Position numbers and translations under genes: made by a program. From positions 1-64,000 of the forward strand of contig CAZGLY010000007.1 in the NCBI GenBank assembly GCA_964526675.1: a stretch of 64,000 nt of DNA, in the 5' to 3' direction. Below are positions 25,854-35,146 of the stretch, piece after piece (position 1 is the first letter of the stretch; each line of letters begins with the position of its first letter). The notes beneath the pieces are model-generated. The model was not told the DNA's origin, ran no database searches, and saw only the letters and a list, made by a program, of their open reading frames with translations. This DNA comes from CAZADA01 sp964526675 (GTDB lineage Bacteria > Pseudomonadota > Alphaproteobacteria > Caulobacterales > Maricaulaceae).

Positions 25854-27257
25854 GTGACCCCGAGTTCGACGACTGGTGCGAAACTGCGGACCACGGTGCT
25901 CGTCACACTCGTCGCCACCCTTGGCGGCTTCCTCTTCGGCTACGACAGCGGCGTGATCAACGGCACGGTCGACGGCCTTCAGACGGCGTTTCAGTCACAA
26001 TCGATCGGCACGGGGTTTTCGGTCGCCTCGATGCTGTTGGGGTGCGCGGTCGGCGCGTTTCTCGCCGGGCGTCTCGCCGACGTGGCGGGGCGGCGCACGG
26101 TGTTGCTGGTTTCGGCGTTGTTCTTCCTGGTCAGCGCCTGGGGATCGGGCATTGCCGGCGACACCCTGACGTTTGTCTTTTACCGCATTCTCGGCGGCTT
26201 GGCCGTCGGCGCGGCGAGCGTCATGGCCCCCGCCTACATTAGCGAGATCGCGCCGCCGTCTGTGCGCGGGCGGCTGTCGGGCATTCAGCAGATCGCGATC
26301 ATCTTCGGACTGACGGGCGCGTTTTTGGCCAATCTCGCGATCGCGCGGTCGGCGGGGTCCTCACTCAATCCATTCTGGTTTGGGTATGAGGCGTGGCGGT
26401 GGATGTTCTGGATGGAGATCCTTCCCGCGTCGGTGTTTTTCTTGGCGCTGTTTGCGATCCCGGAAAGCCCGCGTTTTCTGGTTGCCGCGGGCCGTCGATC
26501 GGCGGCCGTCAAAGCGCTCAGCCGCGTCGCCCACGCCGACGCCGTGGAGGGCGTCATTGCGGACATCGAAACCTCGCTCGCCGGCGATCACCGCCCCAGC
26601 CTGCGGGATCTGTTTGGCGCCGACGGCCGCATTCGGCCGATCGTGTGGGTTGGCGTCGGGCTGGCGACCTTCCAACAACTCGTGGGGATCAACGTCGTCT
26701 TCTACTACGGCGCGGTGCTGTGGCAGTCGGTCGGGTTCTCCGAAAACGACGCCCTTTTGATCAATGTGATCTCCGGCTCGGTGAGCATCCTGGCCTGCGC
26801 CATCGGCTTGGCCGTCATCGATCACCTCGGCCGCAAACCGCTGCTGTTGCTGGGATCCGTGGGCATGGCCGCCACCCTCGCGGTGATGACGATCGCGTTC
26901 GCGACCGCCGTCACCAGCGACACCGGCCTGTCGCTGCCGGGAGCCTACGGGCCGACGGCCCTGATCGCGGCGAACGCGTATGTGTTCTTCTTCAACATGA
27001 GTTGGGGACCGGTGATGTGGGTGATGTTGGGGGAGATGTTCCCCAACCAGATGCGCGGATCGGGGCTCGCCGTGTCGGGGTTCTTCCAATGGATCGCCAA
27101 CTTTGGGATCACGATGACCTTCCCGATTTTCCTCGTGACCATTGGACTGACGGGAGCCTACGGCGCCTACGCCGTGGCGGCCGCCGCATCGGCGGTGTTT
27201 GTGGTGCGCGCCGTGCGCGAAACGCGCGGCCTCAGCTTGGAGCAGATGACGGGCTAA
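25854..27257 (+). CDS. MFS sugar transporter, sugar-porter family
   Basis: This 467-residue inner-membrane proton/sugar symporter has twelve predicted helices. Sugar-porter signatures are clear: GGFLFGYDSGVINGT in helix 1, GRLADVAGRRTVLL, APAYISEIAPPSVRGRL, IPESPRFLV, QQLVGINVVFYYGAVLW, and WVMLGEMFPNQMRGSG near helix 10. The QQLVGIN stretch is associated with glucose/xylose specificity. The start is GTG at 25854 with GGAG upstream. It follows the aldolase gene closely, so imported hexose may feed that enzyme. It differs in family from the MFS permease at 52706-54265. Confidence 0.92.
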   Translation: MTPSSTTGAKLRTTVLVTLVATLGGFLFGYDSGVINGTVDGLQTAFQSQSIGTGFSVASMLLGCAVGAFLAGRLADVAGRRTVLLVSALFFLVSAWGSGIAGDTLTFVFYRILGGLAVGAASVMAPAYISEIAPPSVRGRLSGIQQIAIIFGLTGAFLANLAIARSAGSSLNPFWFGYEAWRWMFWMEILPASVFFLALFAIPESPRFLVAAGRRSAAVKALSRVAHADAVEGVIADIETSLAGDHRPSLRDLFGADGRIRPIVWVGVGLATFQQLVGINVVFYYGAVLWQSVGFSENDALLINVISGSVSILACAIGLAVIDHLGRKPLLLLGSVGMAATLAVMTIAFATAVTSDTGLSLPGAYGPTALIAANAYVFFFNMSWGPVMWVMLGEMFPNQMRGSGLAVSGFFQWIANFGITMTFPIFLVTIGLTGAYGAYAVAAAASAVFVVRAVRETRGLSLEQMTG

Positions 27258-27309
27258 GGCGCCTTGCGCTTTTCGACGCGCTCCGCCTTTCGCGGCCACG
27301 CCGCGTGCG

Positions 27310-28305
27310 TCAGTCCTTCACGACCCGAAAGCCGATGTGCGACGTCCCGAAGGCGAGATCCTGCGCCTGACGCGCCGCGGGTCTGAAGCGAAAGCAAAAC
27401 GAGGCGGCGCACAAATAGGATCCCCCTCGGATGACGCCGACGGCCGCGCCGGGCTGGCTCGGATCAAGGCCGCGCACGCCCGCGTGTTGGCGGGCGCGGT
27501 CCGTGTGGTCGGCGGCGTAGGGCGTCGCGGTCCACTCCCACGCGTTTCCGATCATGTCGTAGAGGCCGAAGCCGTTCGCGGGAAACTGCGCAACCGGGGC
27601 GAGACCCGAATAGCCATCCTTGTTCGTGTTGTAATGCGGGAAAACGCCCTGCCATGTGTTGGCTTGAGCGCGGGCTTTCGCCTCGGCTTCCTCCCACGCG
27701 TACAAAGCGCCGTCCACGCCGCCGCGCGCGGCGTACTCCCACTCCGCCTCCGTCGGCAAACGACCGCCGACCCACGTCGCGAACGCCTGGGCGTCCTCCC
27801 GCGTGACGTGCGTCACGGGCGCGTGCGCCTCCGGCGGCTCCGCGGCCGAGTCGGCGCCCATCGGCCGCCGCCACGAGGCGCCCTCCACAAAGCGCCACCA
27901 GTTCAGCGCCCGCAGCGGACCCGTCGTGGGCGGATCAAACACGGCGGCGCCGGGCGGCACCGGAGCGCCGGGACCGTCCGGCTCCTCCCCGGTCCAGCCG
28001 CGTTCCGCCCGCGTCACATAGCCCGTGGCGTCCACAAAAGCCGAGAACTGCGCGTTGGTGACCTCCGCCCGCATGATCGCAAACGGGCCCACGCACGCCT
28101 CACGCACCGGCTTCTCTTCGGGGTAGACGCGGTCGTCGCCCATCCGAAAACAGCCGCCCTCGAGCGACACCCAATCAACCGTCACCGGTTCGCGCGCTTG
28201 GGCCGCGACGCCGTGCGCAAGCGCAACCGCAACAAACGCCGACAGGCGCGCCACAACCGTGGGCCATGCATTGCCACGGCGGATCCCGCCGTCTGCCGGG
28301 TTCAC
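27310..28305 (-). CDS. Exported formylglycine-generating enzyme (sulfatase-maturating FGE/SUMF1 family)
   Basis: FGE oxidises the sulfatase active-site cysteine to formylglycine. The 331-residue protein has an N-terminal hydrophobic signal (VVARLSAFVAVALAHGVAAQA). The family core follows: WVSLEGGCFRMGDD, EVTNAQFSAFVDATGYVT, ARGGVDGALYAWEE and NAWEWTATPY. The catalytic segment is RGGSYLCAASFCFRFRPAAR. It keeps both copper-binding cysteines in the C-x4-C spacing of active FGE, so genuine activity is likely, unlike many FGE-fold paralogs. The start is GTG at 28305, overlapping the stop of the AraC gene (GTGA). A sulfatase gene lies 8 kb away in the same island. Confidence 0.85.
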   Translation of the reverse strand: MNPADGGIRRGNAWPTVVARLSAFVAVALAHGVAAQAREPVTVDWVSLEGGCFRMGDDRVYPEEKPVREACVGPFAIMRAEVTNAQFSAFVDATGYVTRAERGWTGEEPDGPGAPVPPGAAVFDPPTTGPLRALNWWRFVEGASWRRPMGADSAAEPPEAHAPVTHVTREDAQAFATWVGGRLPTEAEWEYAARGGVDGALYAWEEAEAKARAQANTWQGVFPHYNTNKDGYSGLAPVAQFPANGFGLYDMIGNAWEWTATPYAADHTDRARQHAGVRGLDPSQPGAAVGVIRGGSYLCAASFCFRFRPAARQAQDLAFGTSHIGFRVVKD

Positions 28306-29174
28306 GGGAGCACAGCCGCCGCCTGCGAGACGTCGCCCCGCGCATGCTGGCGATAGGCGCGCGGCGACACGCCAAAGTGGTTGCGGAAACTGTTGGCGAA
28401 GTGGGCGGGCGTGGCGAACCCCAGACCATGCGCGATGTCGCCAATCCGGTGGCCCGTGGCGATCAACTCCCGCGCCGCCAGCCGCAGACGGTAAAGCAGA
28501 ACGTACTCCGAGAAGTTCATGCCAATGAGATCTTTGAAGCGCCGCGAAAAATAGGCCGCCGACAAGCTGCAGCGCGACGCCGCGTCCGCCATGGACAACG
28601 GGGCGGACGGATCATCGGAAATCAAATCCAACGCCGGGCGAATGCGCGCCAAATTGTCCAGCGAATGGCCCGTTTCAACAACGGAATTCGGCTGCGCCCG
28701 CGCAATCGCCGTCAGAAACATCTCCGTCACGCGCCCCGCCACGAACGGATCCGACGACCAACTCTCGCGATGGCTGATCCACGCGCACATGGCGTCGACG
28801 GCGCGGGCGGTCACATCGTCAAAGTTCACGCACACCGGCGTTTCCAACGCCCGCAGCCCGCGGGCCTTCACGAGGCTTTGCACCAGCGCCGGATCAATGT
28901 GGATCAACACCCACTCTTTGTGAGCGTGTTCATAAGCGAAATCGTGATATCGCATAGACGGCACGAACACGCCCGCCCCGTCCCTCAAATCAAAAACGCC
29001 CGCTTCCGAGTAAAATGTGCCCCGCACGTGACGAAACCAAATGAGTTCGCACGCGTCATGGTAATGCGCGAAGCGGCCAAACACGCGCGAATCCGCGGGA
29101 TCCACCACGTTTTCCACGGTCACCGCCAGTTTGGGGTCCACGTCAATCGGCTGGCAGATCGGTCGGACGTCCAT
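28302..29174 (-). CDS. AraC-family transcriptional regulator
   Basis: The 290-residue protein has an N-terminal cupin-like sensing domain (HYHDACELIWFRHVRGTF, then RYHDFAYEHAHKEWVLIHID). Two C-terminal helix-turn-helix motifs follow: MADAASRCSLSAAYFSRRFK, and IGDIAHGLGFATPAHFANSF followed by GVSPRAYRQ. It is divergent from the GH13-DOMON operon across a 237-base region and overlaps the FGE gene downstream. It probably controls both in response to a sugar. The ATG at 29174 was chosen because it begins just before the sensor domain; the frame is open further upstream but without protein-like sequence. Confidence 0.88.
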   Translation of the reverse strand: MDVRPICQPIDVDPKLAVTVENVVDPADSRVFGRFAHYHDACELIWFRHVRGTFYSEAGVFDLRDGAGVFVPSMRYHDFAYEHAHKEWVLIHIDPALVQSLVKARGLRALETPVCVNFDDVTARAVDAMCAWISHRESWSSDPFVAGRVTEMFLTAIARAQPNSVVETGHSLDNLARIRPALDLISDDPSAPLSMADAASRCSLSAAYFSRRFKDLIGMNFSEYVLLYRLRLAARELIATGHRIGDIAHGLGFATPAHFANSFRNHFGVSPRAYRQHARGDVSQAAAVLP

Positions 29175-29411
29175 AACCGCAACTGGGCGCAAAACAGACG
29201 ACGATGTCAATCCGCCTGACGCCGCGTCGACGTCCACGACTCCTTTTCTGCAGCGCAGCATTTGTGATCTCGCCGCAGGACGCTGAGCCCGCGGGTCGAA
29301 TGTCATCCCAGCGCAATTTTTTGACGGCGTTTCCGTAAGACGTCCCCCGCGACGGCCGCGCCCGGTGGCGTATCGTGGCTCATCGCGAAAGACGACCGGT
29401 GGGAGTCCGCT

Positions 29412-32087
29412 ATGACCGCGCGCAGCGCTCGTCCAGTCTCGCAACCGTCGCGCCTGTTGCGCACGGCGCTGATGATCGCGCCCAGCGCCGTCATCGCGGG
29501 ATGCCACGGGCTCGGCGCGGCCCATCAGGCCGCTTTGCCCACCGCGACGCACGGAGCGTCGGCCGTGTGCGCCAGCGACGACGCGCAACTGCTGCATGTG
29601 CCGTCGCCCGATTGGCGCGAGCAGATCATTTACATGGCCTTCATCGACCGCTTTGAGGACGGCGACCCCAGCAACAATGATTTCGGCGAAGGCGAATACC
29701 TGCGCGGGTCGCCCGCGCATTTCAACGGCGGCGACTTACCCGGGACTTCACAGCGGCTGGACTACATTAAGGGTCTTGGCGCCACGGCGGTCTGGGTCTC
29801 CCCGCCGGTCCTGAATCAATGGTGGAGCACAATCTATGGGTCCACCGGCTGGCATGGGTATTGGGCCACCGATTTCAGCGCGATTGACCCTCATTTCGGA
29901 ACGATCGACGACTATCGCGCGTTGAGTCACGGCCTGCATTGCCGTGACATGTATTTGATCCAGGACATCGTCATCAATCACACGGGCAATTTCTTCGGGT
30001 ATCCGGAGGGATACGACCCGGACGACACGGCGAAGAACTTCGTGCTCTTCGAAGCCGACACGCCGCACAAAACGGGGCCTGTGCAAGCGCCGTTCGACAA
30101 GATCGACCGTCTCAACCCCGAACACGCCGCGGCGGCGATCTACAATTGGACGCCGCCGATCTCCGACTATTACGATCTCAGTCAGGAAAAAACGCGGCAG
30201 CTGGGGCATCTGGCCGACATCAACACGACCAACCCGGTCGTGATTGACGCATTTAAAGCCATCTACGGCGATTGGATTGAACAGGTCGGGGTCGACGGAT
30301 TCCGGGTCGACACCGCGCGGTATGTCGAACAGGACTTTTGGCACGCGTTTTTCTCGGACAACGATGGCGTTTACGCGCGAGCGCGTGAAACCGGCCGCGA
30401 CGACTTCATCGCGTTTGGCGAAACCTTCATGGGGTCCAAACCGTTCGAGACCGACGGCGAGCGGTATATCCGGTCTTATTATGGCGACGCCGAGGAGCCC
30501 GGCTTCAACTCCATGATCGGCTTTCCGATGTACTTCACGGGCAGCCGCGTGTTCGTCGAGGGCGCGCCGACAGCGCAGATGGCGTTTCGCCTGAACGCCC
30601 TGATGACGGAGTATCCGGACCCCTTCACCACGCCGAACTTCATCGACAACCACGACACCGCCCGCTTCTTATCACTGGGCGACCGAGCGAGCTTTGAACA
30701 AGCGCTGCTGCTGATGTTCACCGCACCGGGCGTGCCCATCATTTATCAGGGCACCGAGCAAGCGCTGAAAGAGTCCCGTCAGACGCTGTTCGCCGGCGGC
30801 TTCGGCACGCAGGAGGATCAGTTCGACCCGACCTCGGCCAGCTACCGGCTGATCCAAGAGCTCTCGGCGCTGCGGTTGGGATCGAAAGTCTTCACGCGCG
30901 GCGACCTGACGGTCCTCGCCTCCGAGGACTCAGGGCCCGGCGTGCTGGCGTATCGGCGGTCGCTCAGACGGGACACCGCGATCGTGATGTTCAACACGTC
31001 GCGCCACGCCATCCTGGCTCATGGCTTGGAGACCGGGCTGCGCGCAGGCACCGTGCTGCGCGGCGAAGGGCGTTGGGCCCCTGAGGACGACCTCATCGTC
31101 GGCGCCGGCGGCGCGCTCACCGCAACTTTGCCGGCCCGCGCCAGCTGGGTGCTGCGCCCCGCCGGCCGCGCGAAACCGCCCCAAGCGCAACCCATAACGC
31201 TGACCATCGACCGTTCTGCGTTGGGCGACGCGCAAACCGCGGACTTCCAGATCGCGGGCACGGTGTCGGACAGCGAGACGGATGTTCTCGTGCTGCGCAA
31301 TGGCGATCTCGATCGGCCGATCGCCGCCGCAGCCGACGCGAGCGGGCGCTGGACCGCCACCGTGCCCGTGCGCAATCTCGGCGACGAGACAATCACCCTC
31401 CAGGCCTACGCGCCGGAAGCCGGCGCCGTATCTGACCGCATCCAACTGGCCACCCGCGTGGCCGTCCCCGAGCGCCGCGCGCGCGTCGACGACCCGAAGA
31501 GCGACGACCGCGGCCCGTCGGGGCGCTATGTGCGTCAACAACAGCAGGAAAGCGGCGCCCAGAAAGACCTCATCGCCGCGGAGGTCCGCAGCGGCGGCGC
31601 CAATCTCGAGCTGACCCTCGAAATGGCGCAGGTCTCCACCGTCTGGCAGCCCTTCAACGGGTTCGACAACCTGATCCTGAGCGTGTTCATCGATGTGCCG
31701 GACCGCGAGGGCGTGCGCGTCTTGCCCCAACTCGACGCCGAGATGCCGGACGGGCTCGCTTGGGACTTTTCCCACGTGGCCACCGGCTGGTCGAGCGCCA
31801 TGTACGCGGCCGCCGGGGCCTCCGACCACGACCGCGGAGACGCCCAAGGCGTCGCGCCCGACATCATCGGCGACCAGGACGCCAAAACGATCACGCTGCG
31901 CTATCGCGGCGAACGCATCGGCGTCGAGGATTGGGCGGGCGCGACGATCTACGTCACGACTTGGGATTCAACCCAAGAGAGCGGCTACATCGAGCTGACC
32001 GAAGACCCGTCCAACTGGACAATCGGCGGCGGAGCCCCTGGCGACCCCAAGGTCCTTGACGACCTCATCATCCGGATACCGGACTAG
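29412..32087 (+). CDS. GH13 alpha-amylase-family lipoprotein with C-terminal DOMON-like domain
   Basis: This is a predicted outer-membrane or periplasmic alpha-glucan hydrolase of 891 residues. The lipoprotein signal ends APSAVIAGC. The GH13 barrel starts at about residue 75 (REQIIYMAFIDRFEDGDP). Region I is DIVINHTGNF, the nucleophile is Asp300 in DGFRVDTARYV, the acid/base is Glu337 in FGETFMGS, and NHD lies at 413-415. A beta-sandwich follows. From about residue 690 there is a glucodextranase-type DOMON-like module (VSTVWQPFNGFDNLILSVFID and IGVEDWAGATIYVTTWD), probably carbohydrate-binding or membrane-associated. It leads an operon; its TAG stop overlaps the ribosome-binding site of the PhyH gene 12 bases on. 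Exact product specificity is unknown. Confidence 0.88.
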   Translation: MTARSARPVSQPSRLLRTALMIAPSAVIAGCHGLGAAHQAALPTATHGASAVCASDDAQLLHVPSPDWREQIIYMAFIDRFEDGDPSNNDFGEGEYLRGSPAHFNGGDLPGTSQRLDYIKGLGATAVWVSPPVLNQWWSTIYGSTGWHGYWATDFSAIDPHFGTIDDYRALSHGLHCRDMYLIQDIVINHTGNFFGYPEGYDPDDTAKNFVLFEADTPHKTGPVQAPFDKIDRLNPEHAAAAIYNWTPPISDYYDLSQEKTRQLGHLADINTTNPVVIDAFKAIYGDWIEQVGVDGFRVDTARYVEQDFWHAFFSDNDGVYARARETGRDDFIAFGETFMGSKPFETDGERYIRSYYGDAEEPGFNSMIGFPMYFTGSRVFVEGAPTAQMAFRLNALMTEYPDPFTTPNFIDNHDTARFLSLGDRASFEQALLLMFTAPGVPIIYQGTEQALKESRQTLFAGGFGTQEDQFDPTSASYRLIQELSALRLGSKVFTRGDLTVLASEDSGPGVLAYRRSLRRDTAIVMFNTSRHAILAHGLETGLRAGTVLRGEGRWAPEDDLIVGAGGALTATLPARASWVLRPAGRAKPPQAQPITLTIDRSALGDAQTADFQIAGTVSDSETDVLVLRNGDLDRPIAAAADASGRWTATVPVRNLGDETITLQAYAPEAGAVSDRIQLATRVAVPERRARVDDPKSDDRGPSGRYVRQQQQESGAQKDLIAAEVRSGGANLELTLEMAQVSTVWQPFNGFDNLILSVFIDVPDREGVRVLPQLDAEMPDGLAWDFSHVATGWSSAMYAAAGASDHDRGDAQGVAPDIIGDQDAKTITLRYRGERIGVEDWAGATIYVTTWDSTQESGYIELTEDPSNWTIGGGAPGDPKVLDDLIIRIPD

Positions 32088-32099
32088 GAGATCCACAGC

Positions 32100-32903
32100 A
32101 TGCTCGCTGACCTCAACGCCGGCTATCGGTTGAGCGACGCTGACAGAGCGGCGTTCGCCCGAGACGGCTTTATCCATCTCAAACGCGTGCTGGATCCCGA
32201 TCTGCTGAGGGCGGCCGGCGAAACGATCACGCGCCTCACGCTCGATCTGAACACGGAAAATCGCGCGATCGAAGACCGATCGACCTACGACCAGGCGTTT
32301 CTGCAAATCATGAACTTGTGGGAACGCTCCACCGAGGTCGCGCGCTTTGTCCGCAACAAAGACCTGGCGCGCCTCGCCGCCGAGCTTATCGGCGTGGACA
32401 GCGTGCGGCTTTATCACGACCAATCGCTCTACAAGGAGCCGAGCGGCGGCATCACCCCCGCCCACGCGGATCAATACTATTGGCCGATGGCCACGGACCG
32501 CACCATCACGGCGTGGATCCCGCTTCAGCCGGTGCCGCGCGATATGGGGCCGCTGGGCTTCTATCGGGGCAGCCAAACCGTCGAGTTCGGCCGCGACCTC
32601 AACATCTCCGACGACAGCGAACGCCTCATCCGCGAGCGTATGGAGGCGGAAGGCTTCGAATACGTCGAGGAGCCGTTCGAGCTCGGCGATCTCAGCTTCC
32701 ATTTGGGCTGGACGTTCCACCGCGCCGGCGAGAACCGGTCCCCCACGCCACGCTCGGTGATGACCATGATCTACATGGACGCCGACGCCCGGCTCAAAGA
32801 CGTTCTCGACCCCGTTCAAGAAAACGACCGCGACCATTGGTGTCCGGGCGTCGCGCCAGGGCGGCTGGTCGACAGCCCGAAAAACCCTGTTCTTTACCCC
32901 TAA
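32100..32903 (+). CDS. Phytanoyl-CoA dioxygenase (PhyH)-family protein, copy 1
   Basis: PhyH proteins are Fe(II)/2-oxoglutarate-dependent oxygenases. This 267-residue protein has the family start LSDADRAAFARDGFIHLKRV and the metal-binding pair His-x-Asp in ITPAHADQYYWP. The distal histidine lies in WTFHRAGEN, followed by TPRSVMTMIYM with a possible 2-oxoglutarate-binding arginine. It ends like small-molecule hydroxylases, with DRDHWCPGVAPG. The ATG at 32100 has TAGGAG upstream, which is also the stop of the amylase gene. It is followed after 17 bases by a second PhyH gene. The substrate is unknown; context suggests a sugar or glucoside modification. Confidence 0.85.
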   Translation: MLADLNAGYRLSDADRAAFARDGFIHLKRVLDPDLLRAAGETITRLTLDLNTENRAIEDRSTYDQAFLQIMNLWERSTEVARFVRNKDLARLAAELIGVDSVRLYHDQSLYKEPSGGITPAHADQYYWPMATDRTITAWIPLQPVPRDMGPLGFYRGSQTVEFGRDLNISDDSERLIRERMEAEGFEYVEEPFELGDLSFHLGWTFHRAGENRSPTPRSVMTMIYMDADARLKDVLDPVQENDRDHWCPGVAPGRLVDSPKNPVLYP

Positions 32904-32920
32904 TCCAGAAGGGCGACGCC

Positions 32921-33742
32921 ATGACCGCCGCGCTTGCCGAGCATCCCGCCATTCCCCGCTCGTTCGCGAACATCGTTTCCGACGAGCAGCGGGCCCTCTT
33001 CCAGGATGAGGGGTACATGATCCTGCCCGGGGTCATTCCCGACGACATGCTCGCCATGCTGCGGGAGGAATGCGCCTACTTCATCGGGTACTTCGACGCC
33101 GAGTTTGACCTCGGCGACAAAAAAGAAGGCGCGCTCAGCGTCAAAGGAAAGCGCTATTTCATCAACAACCGCTTTGAGCACAGCCAGCGTTTGTGGCGGT
33201 TCTTGTTCAGCGAGCTGATGGCGGAAGTGTGCCGCAACACCATCGGCGACGAGGCTGTTCTGTTCAACGAGCAGTGGGTCGTGAAAGGCGCAGAACAAGG
33301 CATGACGTTCTCGTGGCACCAGGACTCCGGCTACGTGAAGGCCGTGGACCCCGCCACGGACCACCCGCCCTACGTCACCTGCTGGTGCGCTCTCGACGAC
33401 ATCGACGAGACCAACGGCGCCGTCTACCTGCTGCCGCACTCGATCGCCGGCACCAAGGGACGCATCATCACGCACGACCGCGACCCCGACACGAACGACC
33501 TGATCGGCTACACCGGCGACGAGCGCGGCGTGGCGACGATCGTGCCCGCGGGAAGCATTGTGTGCTTTTCGAGCTTCAATCTGCACTCCAGCGGAGCGAA
33601 CACCGCCGACCGCATGCGTCGGGTCTATCTGCCCCAATACGCCGCCGGCCCGATCCGCAACAGCCAGACCGGCGAACAGATCGGCTCGGCGATCCCGTTT
33701 CTGCGCGACAGCCGCATCGTCTATGATCGCGCGACAGCTTGA
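32921..33742 (+). CDS. Phytanoyl-CoA dioxygenase (PhyH)-family protein, copy 2
   Basis: The 273-residue oxygenase opens with SDEQRALFQDEGYMILPGVI. It carries the iron-binding His-x-Asp in FSWHQDSGYV, the distal histidine in FNLHSSGANTADRMRR and a following arginine expected to hold 2-oxoglutarate. It differs markedly from copy 1 outside the motifs, so the pair is unlikely to be a recent duplication and may act on different positions or steps. The ATG at 32921 is preceded by AGAAGGGCGA. It lies between copy 1 and the serine hydrolase in one rightward operon. No signal peptide is seen, so it is cytoplasmic. Confidence 0.86.
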   Translation: MTAALAEHPAIPRSFANIVSDEQRALFQDEGYMILPGVIPDDMLAMLREECAYFIGYFDAEFDLGDKKEGALSVKGKRYFINNRFEHSQRLWRFLFSELMAEVCRNTIGDEAVLFNEQWVVKGAEQGMTFSWHQDSGYVKAVDPATDHPPYVTCWCALDDIDETNGAVYLLPHSIAGTKGRIITHDRDPDTNDLIGYTGDERGVATIVPAGSIVCFSSFNLHSSGANTADRMRRVYLPQYAAGPIRNSQTGEQIGSAIPFLRDSRIVYDRATA

Positions 33743-33755
33743 GGGGACAAGCGTC

Positions 33756-35141
33756 ATGAACTGGTTTCGCAAGACCGGCGCCGCGGCGCTGATGTTCGCG
33801 GCGGCCGCGTGCACGCAGGCCACATCCCAGGACGCCGAGCCGGACGCGACGTCCTCCCCGTCAGACACGCAGGCGGCGCCTGACGCCTCTGCGCCGCCCG
33901 CCAGCCCCGCCATCAAGGACGCCGCGGCGCTCAACGCCGTCGTCGACGGGTTTGTGGAAAGCGGCGCGTATCCCGTGGTCTATGTCCGTCTCGAGAACAG
34001 GAACGGCGAGGTGTTCTACGAGCACGCCGCCGTGAACCGAGAGCTTATCCCTGACGCGACCATCGACGGCGACACCTGGTTTCGGATCTGGTCGATGAGC
34101 AAGATCGTCACGATCACGACGGTTCTCGACCTGATCGAAGACGGCGTCCTCGCCTTCGACGACCCCGTGGCCAAGTACGTTCCAGAGTTTGACGCCCTCG
34201 ACGTCGCGCGCGCGCCCGATGGCGGCGCGCTCCTGGATTATGTCAACGCCCGCGCAGACGCGGCCGACGGCGGCGAAAACGACGAGGCGGTCGTCTGCCC
34301 CTTGCCGACGGAACCGGTCACCGCGCCGATGACGGTGCGCCATCTCCTCAATCACACCGCGGGCTTCTACTACACCTACGGCGGTGTTCCTTGCCTGCCG
34401 GAGGCCTTCGCCGCCCAGGATTTGGCCGCCTCGACGACCAGTGATGATCTGATCGCCCGCATGCAATCCTTGCCGCTCATTCAACAGCCGGGCGCCTCCT
34501 ACTTTTACGGCATGAACACCACGGTTCTCGGTCTTGTGGCCGAGCGCGCGACGGGCGCGCCGCTGAAGACCCTCGTCGCGGAGCGGGTGACGGGCCCCTT
34601 GGGGATCGAGGATCTGCGGTACGGGCTGCCCGAGGGCGCAGCGCTCCTGCCCCGGTTCTCGGGCCAAGACGGCGTTCTGCGCGTCGCTCAGGACGGCGAG
34701 TTGGACATCTTCGGGCAGTCGCTGCCGGGCTATGACCGCGAGAGCGCGCTCTATCTCGGCGGCGAAGGCATGGTGGGCACGGCGGACGCCTACACCGACT
34801 TTATCCGCATGCTGCTGGGGCGCGGCGAACTCAACGGCGTGCGCATTCTCGACGACGCCACGGTGAGCGACCTCACCTCCCCGCACACCCAACTGGACAG
34901 CCCTTGGGGGCACAACGGCTACAATCTCTGGGTCAACAGCGGCCGGCTTTCCGACGGCACCCAAGGCGTCGGCGGCTTGTGGATCGGCGGCGGTTATGAA
35001 GGCACATACTTCTGGATCGACACCGAGCGTGAGTTTGTCGGCGTGATCATGTCACAGATCTTCTGGGTTCCCGAAGCCGGCGCCAACCGGGACGAGATCA
35101 TTCGCGAAGCGGTGTACGGCCAACTCGTCGCGGAGCGCTGA
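33756..35141 (+). CDS. Serine hydrolase lipoprotein, class C beta-lactamase fold
   Basis: The 461-residue protein has a lipoprotein signal ending MFAAAACTQA and a Ser/Pro/Ala-rich linker to about residue 55. The catalytic domain has the Ser-x-x-Lys motif in IWSMSKIVTITTVLDLI, HLLNHTAGF, and a tyrosine base motif replaced by YFYGMN rather than YSN. A C-terminal GGGYEGTYFWID stands where a KTG-like triad is expected. This pattern fits esterase or peptidase members (EstB-like) better than antibiotic-hydrolysing lactamases. It ends the rightward operon. Location in the periplasm next to glycosidases suggests removal of acyl substituents from a saccharide, which is inference only. Confidence 0.82.
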   Translation: MNWFRKTGAAALMFAAAACTQATSQDAEPDATSSPSDTQAAPDASAPPASPAIKDAAALNAVVDGFVESGAYPVVYVRLENRNGEVFYEHAAVNRELIPDATIDGDTWFRIWSMSKIVTITTVLDLIEDGVLAFDDPVAKYVPEFDALDVARAPDGGALLDYVNARADAADGGENDEAVVCPLPTEPVTAPMTVRHLLNHTAGFYYTYGGVPCLPEAFAAQDLAASTTSDDLIARMQSLPLIQQPGASYFYGMNTTVLGLVAERATGAPLKTLVAERVTGPLGIEDLRYGLPEGAALLPRFSGQDGVLRVAQDGELDIFGQSLPGYDRESALYLGGEGMVGTADAYTDFIRMLLGRGELNGVRILDDATVSDLTSPHTQLDSPWGHNGYNLWVNSGRLSDGTQGVGGLWIGGGYEGTYFWIDTEREFVGVIMSQIFWVPEAGANRDEIIREAVYGQLVAER

Positions 35142-35146
35142 CGCCC

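Noticed and set aside
33756..35141. Antibiotic-resistance beta-lactamase
   Set aside because: The YSN and KTG motifs are not preserved and the gene is embedded in a sugar operon.
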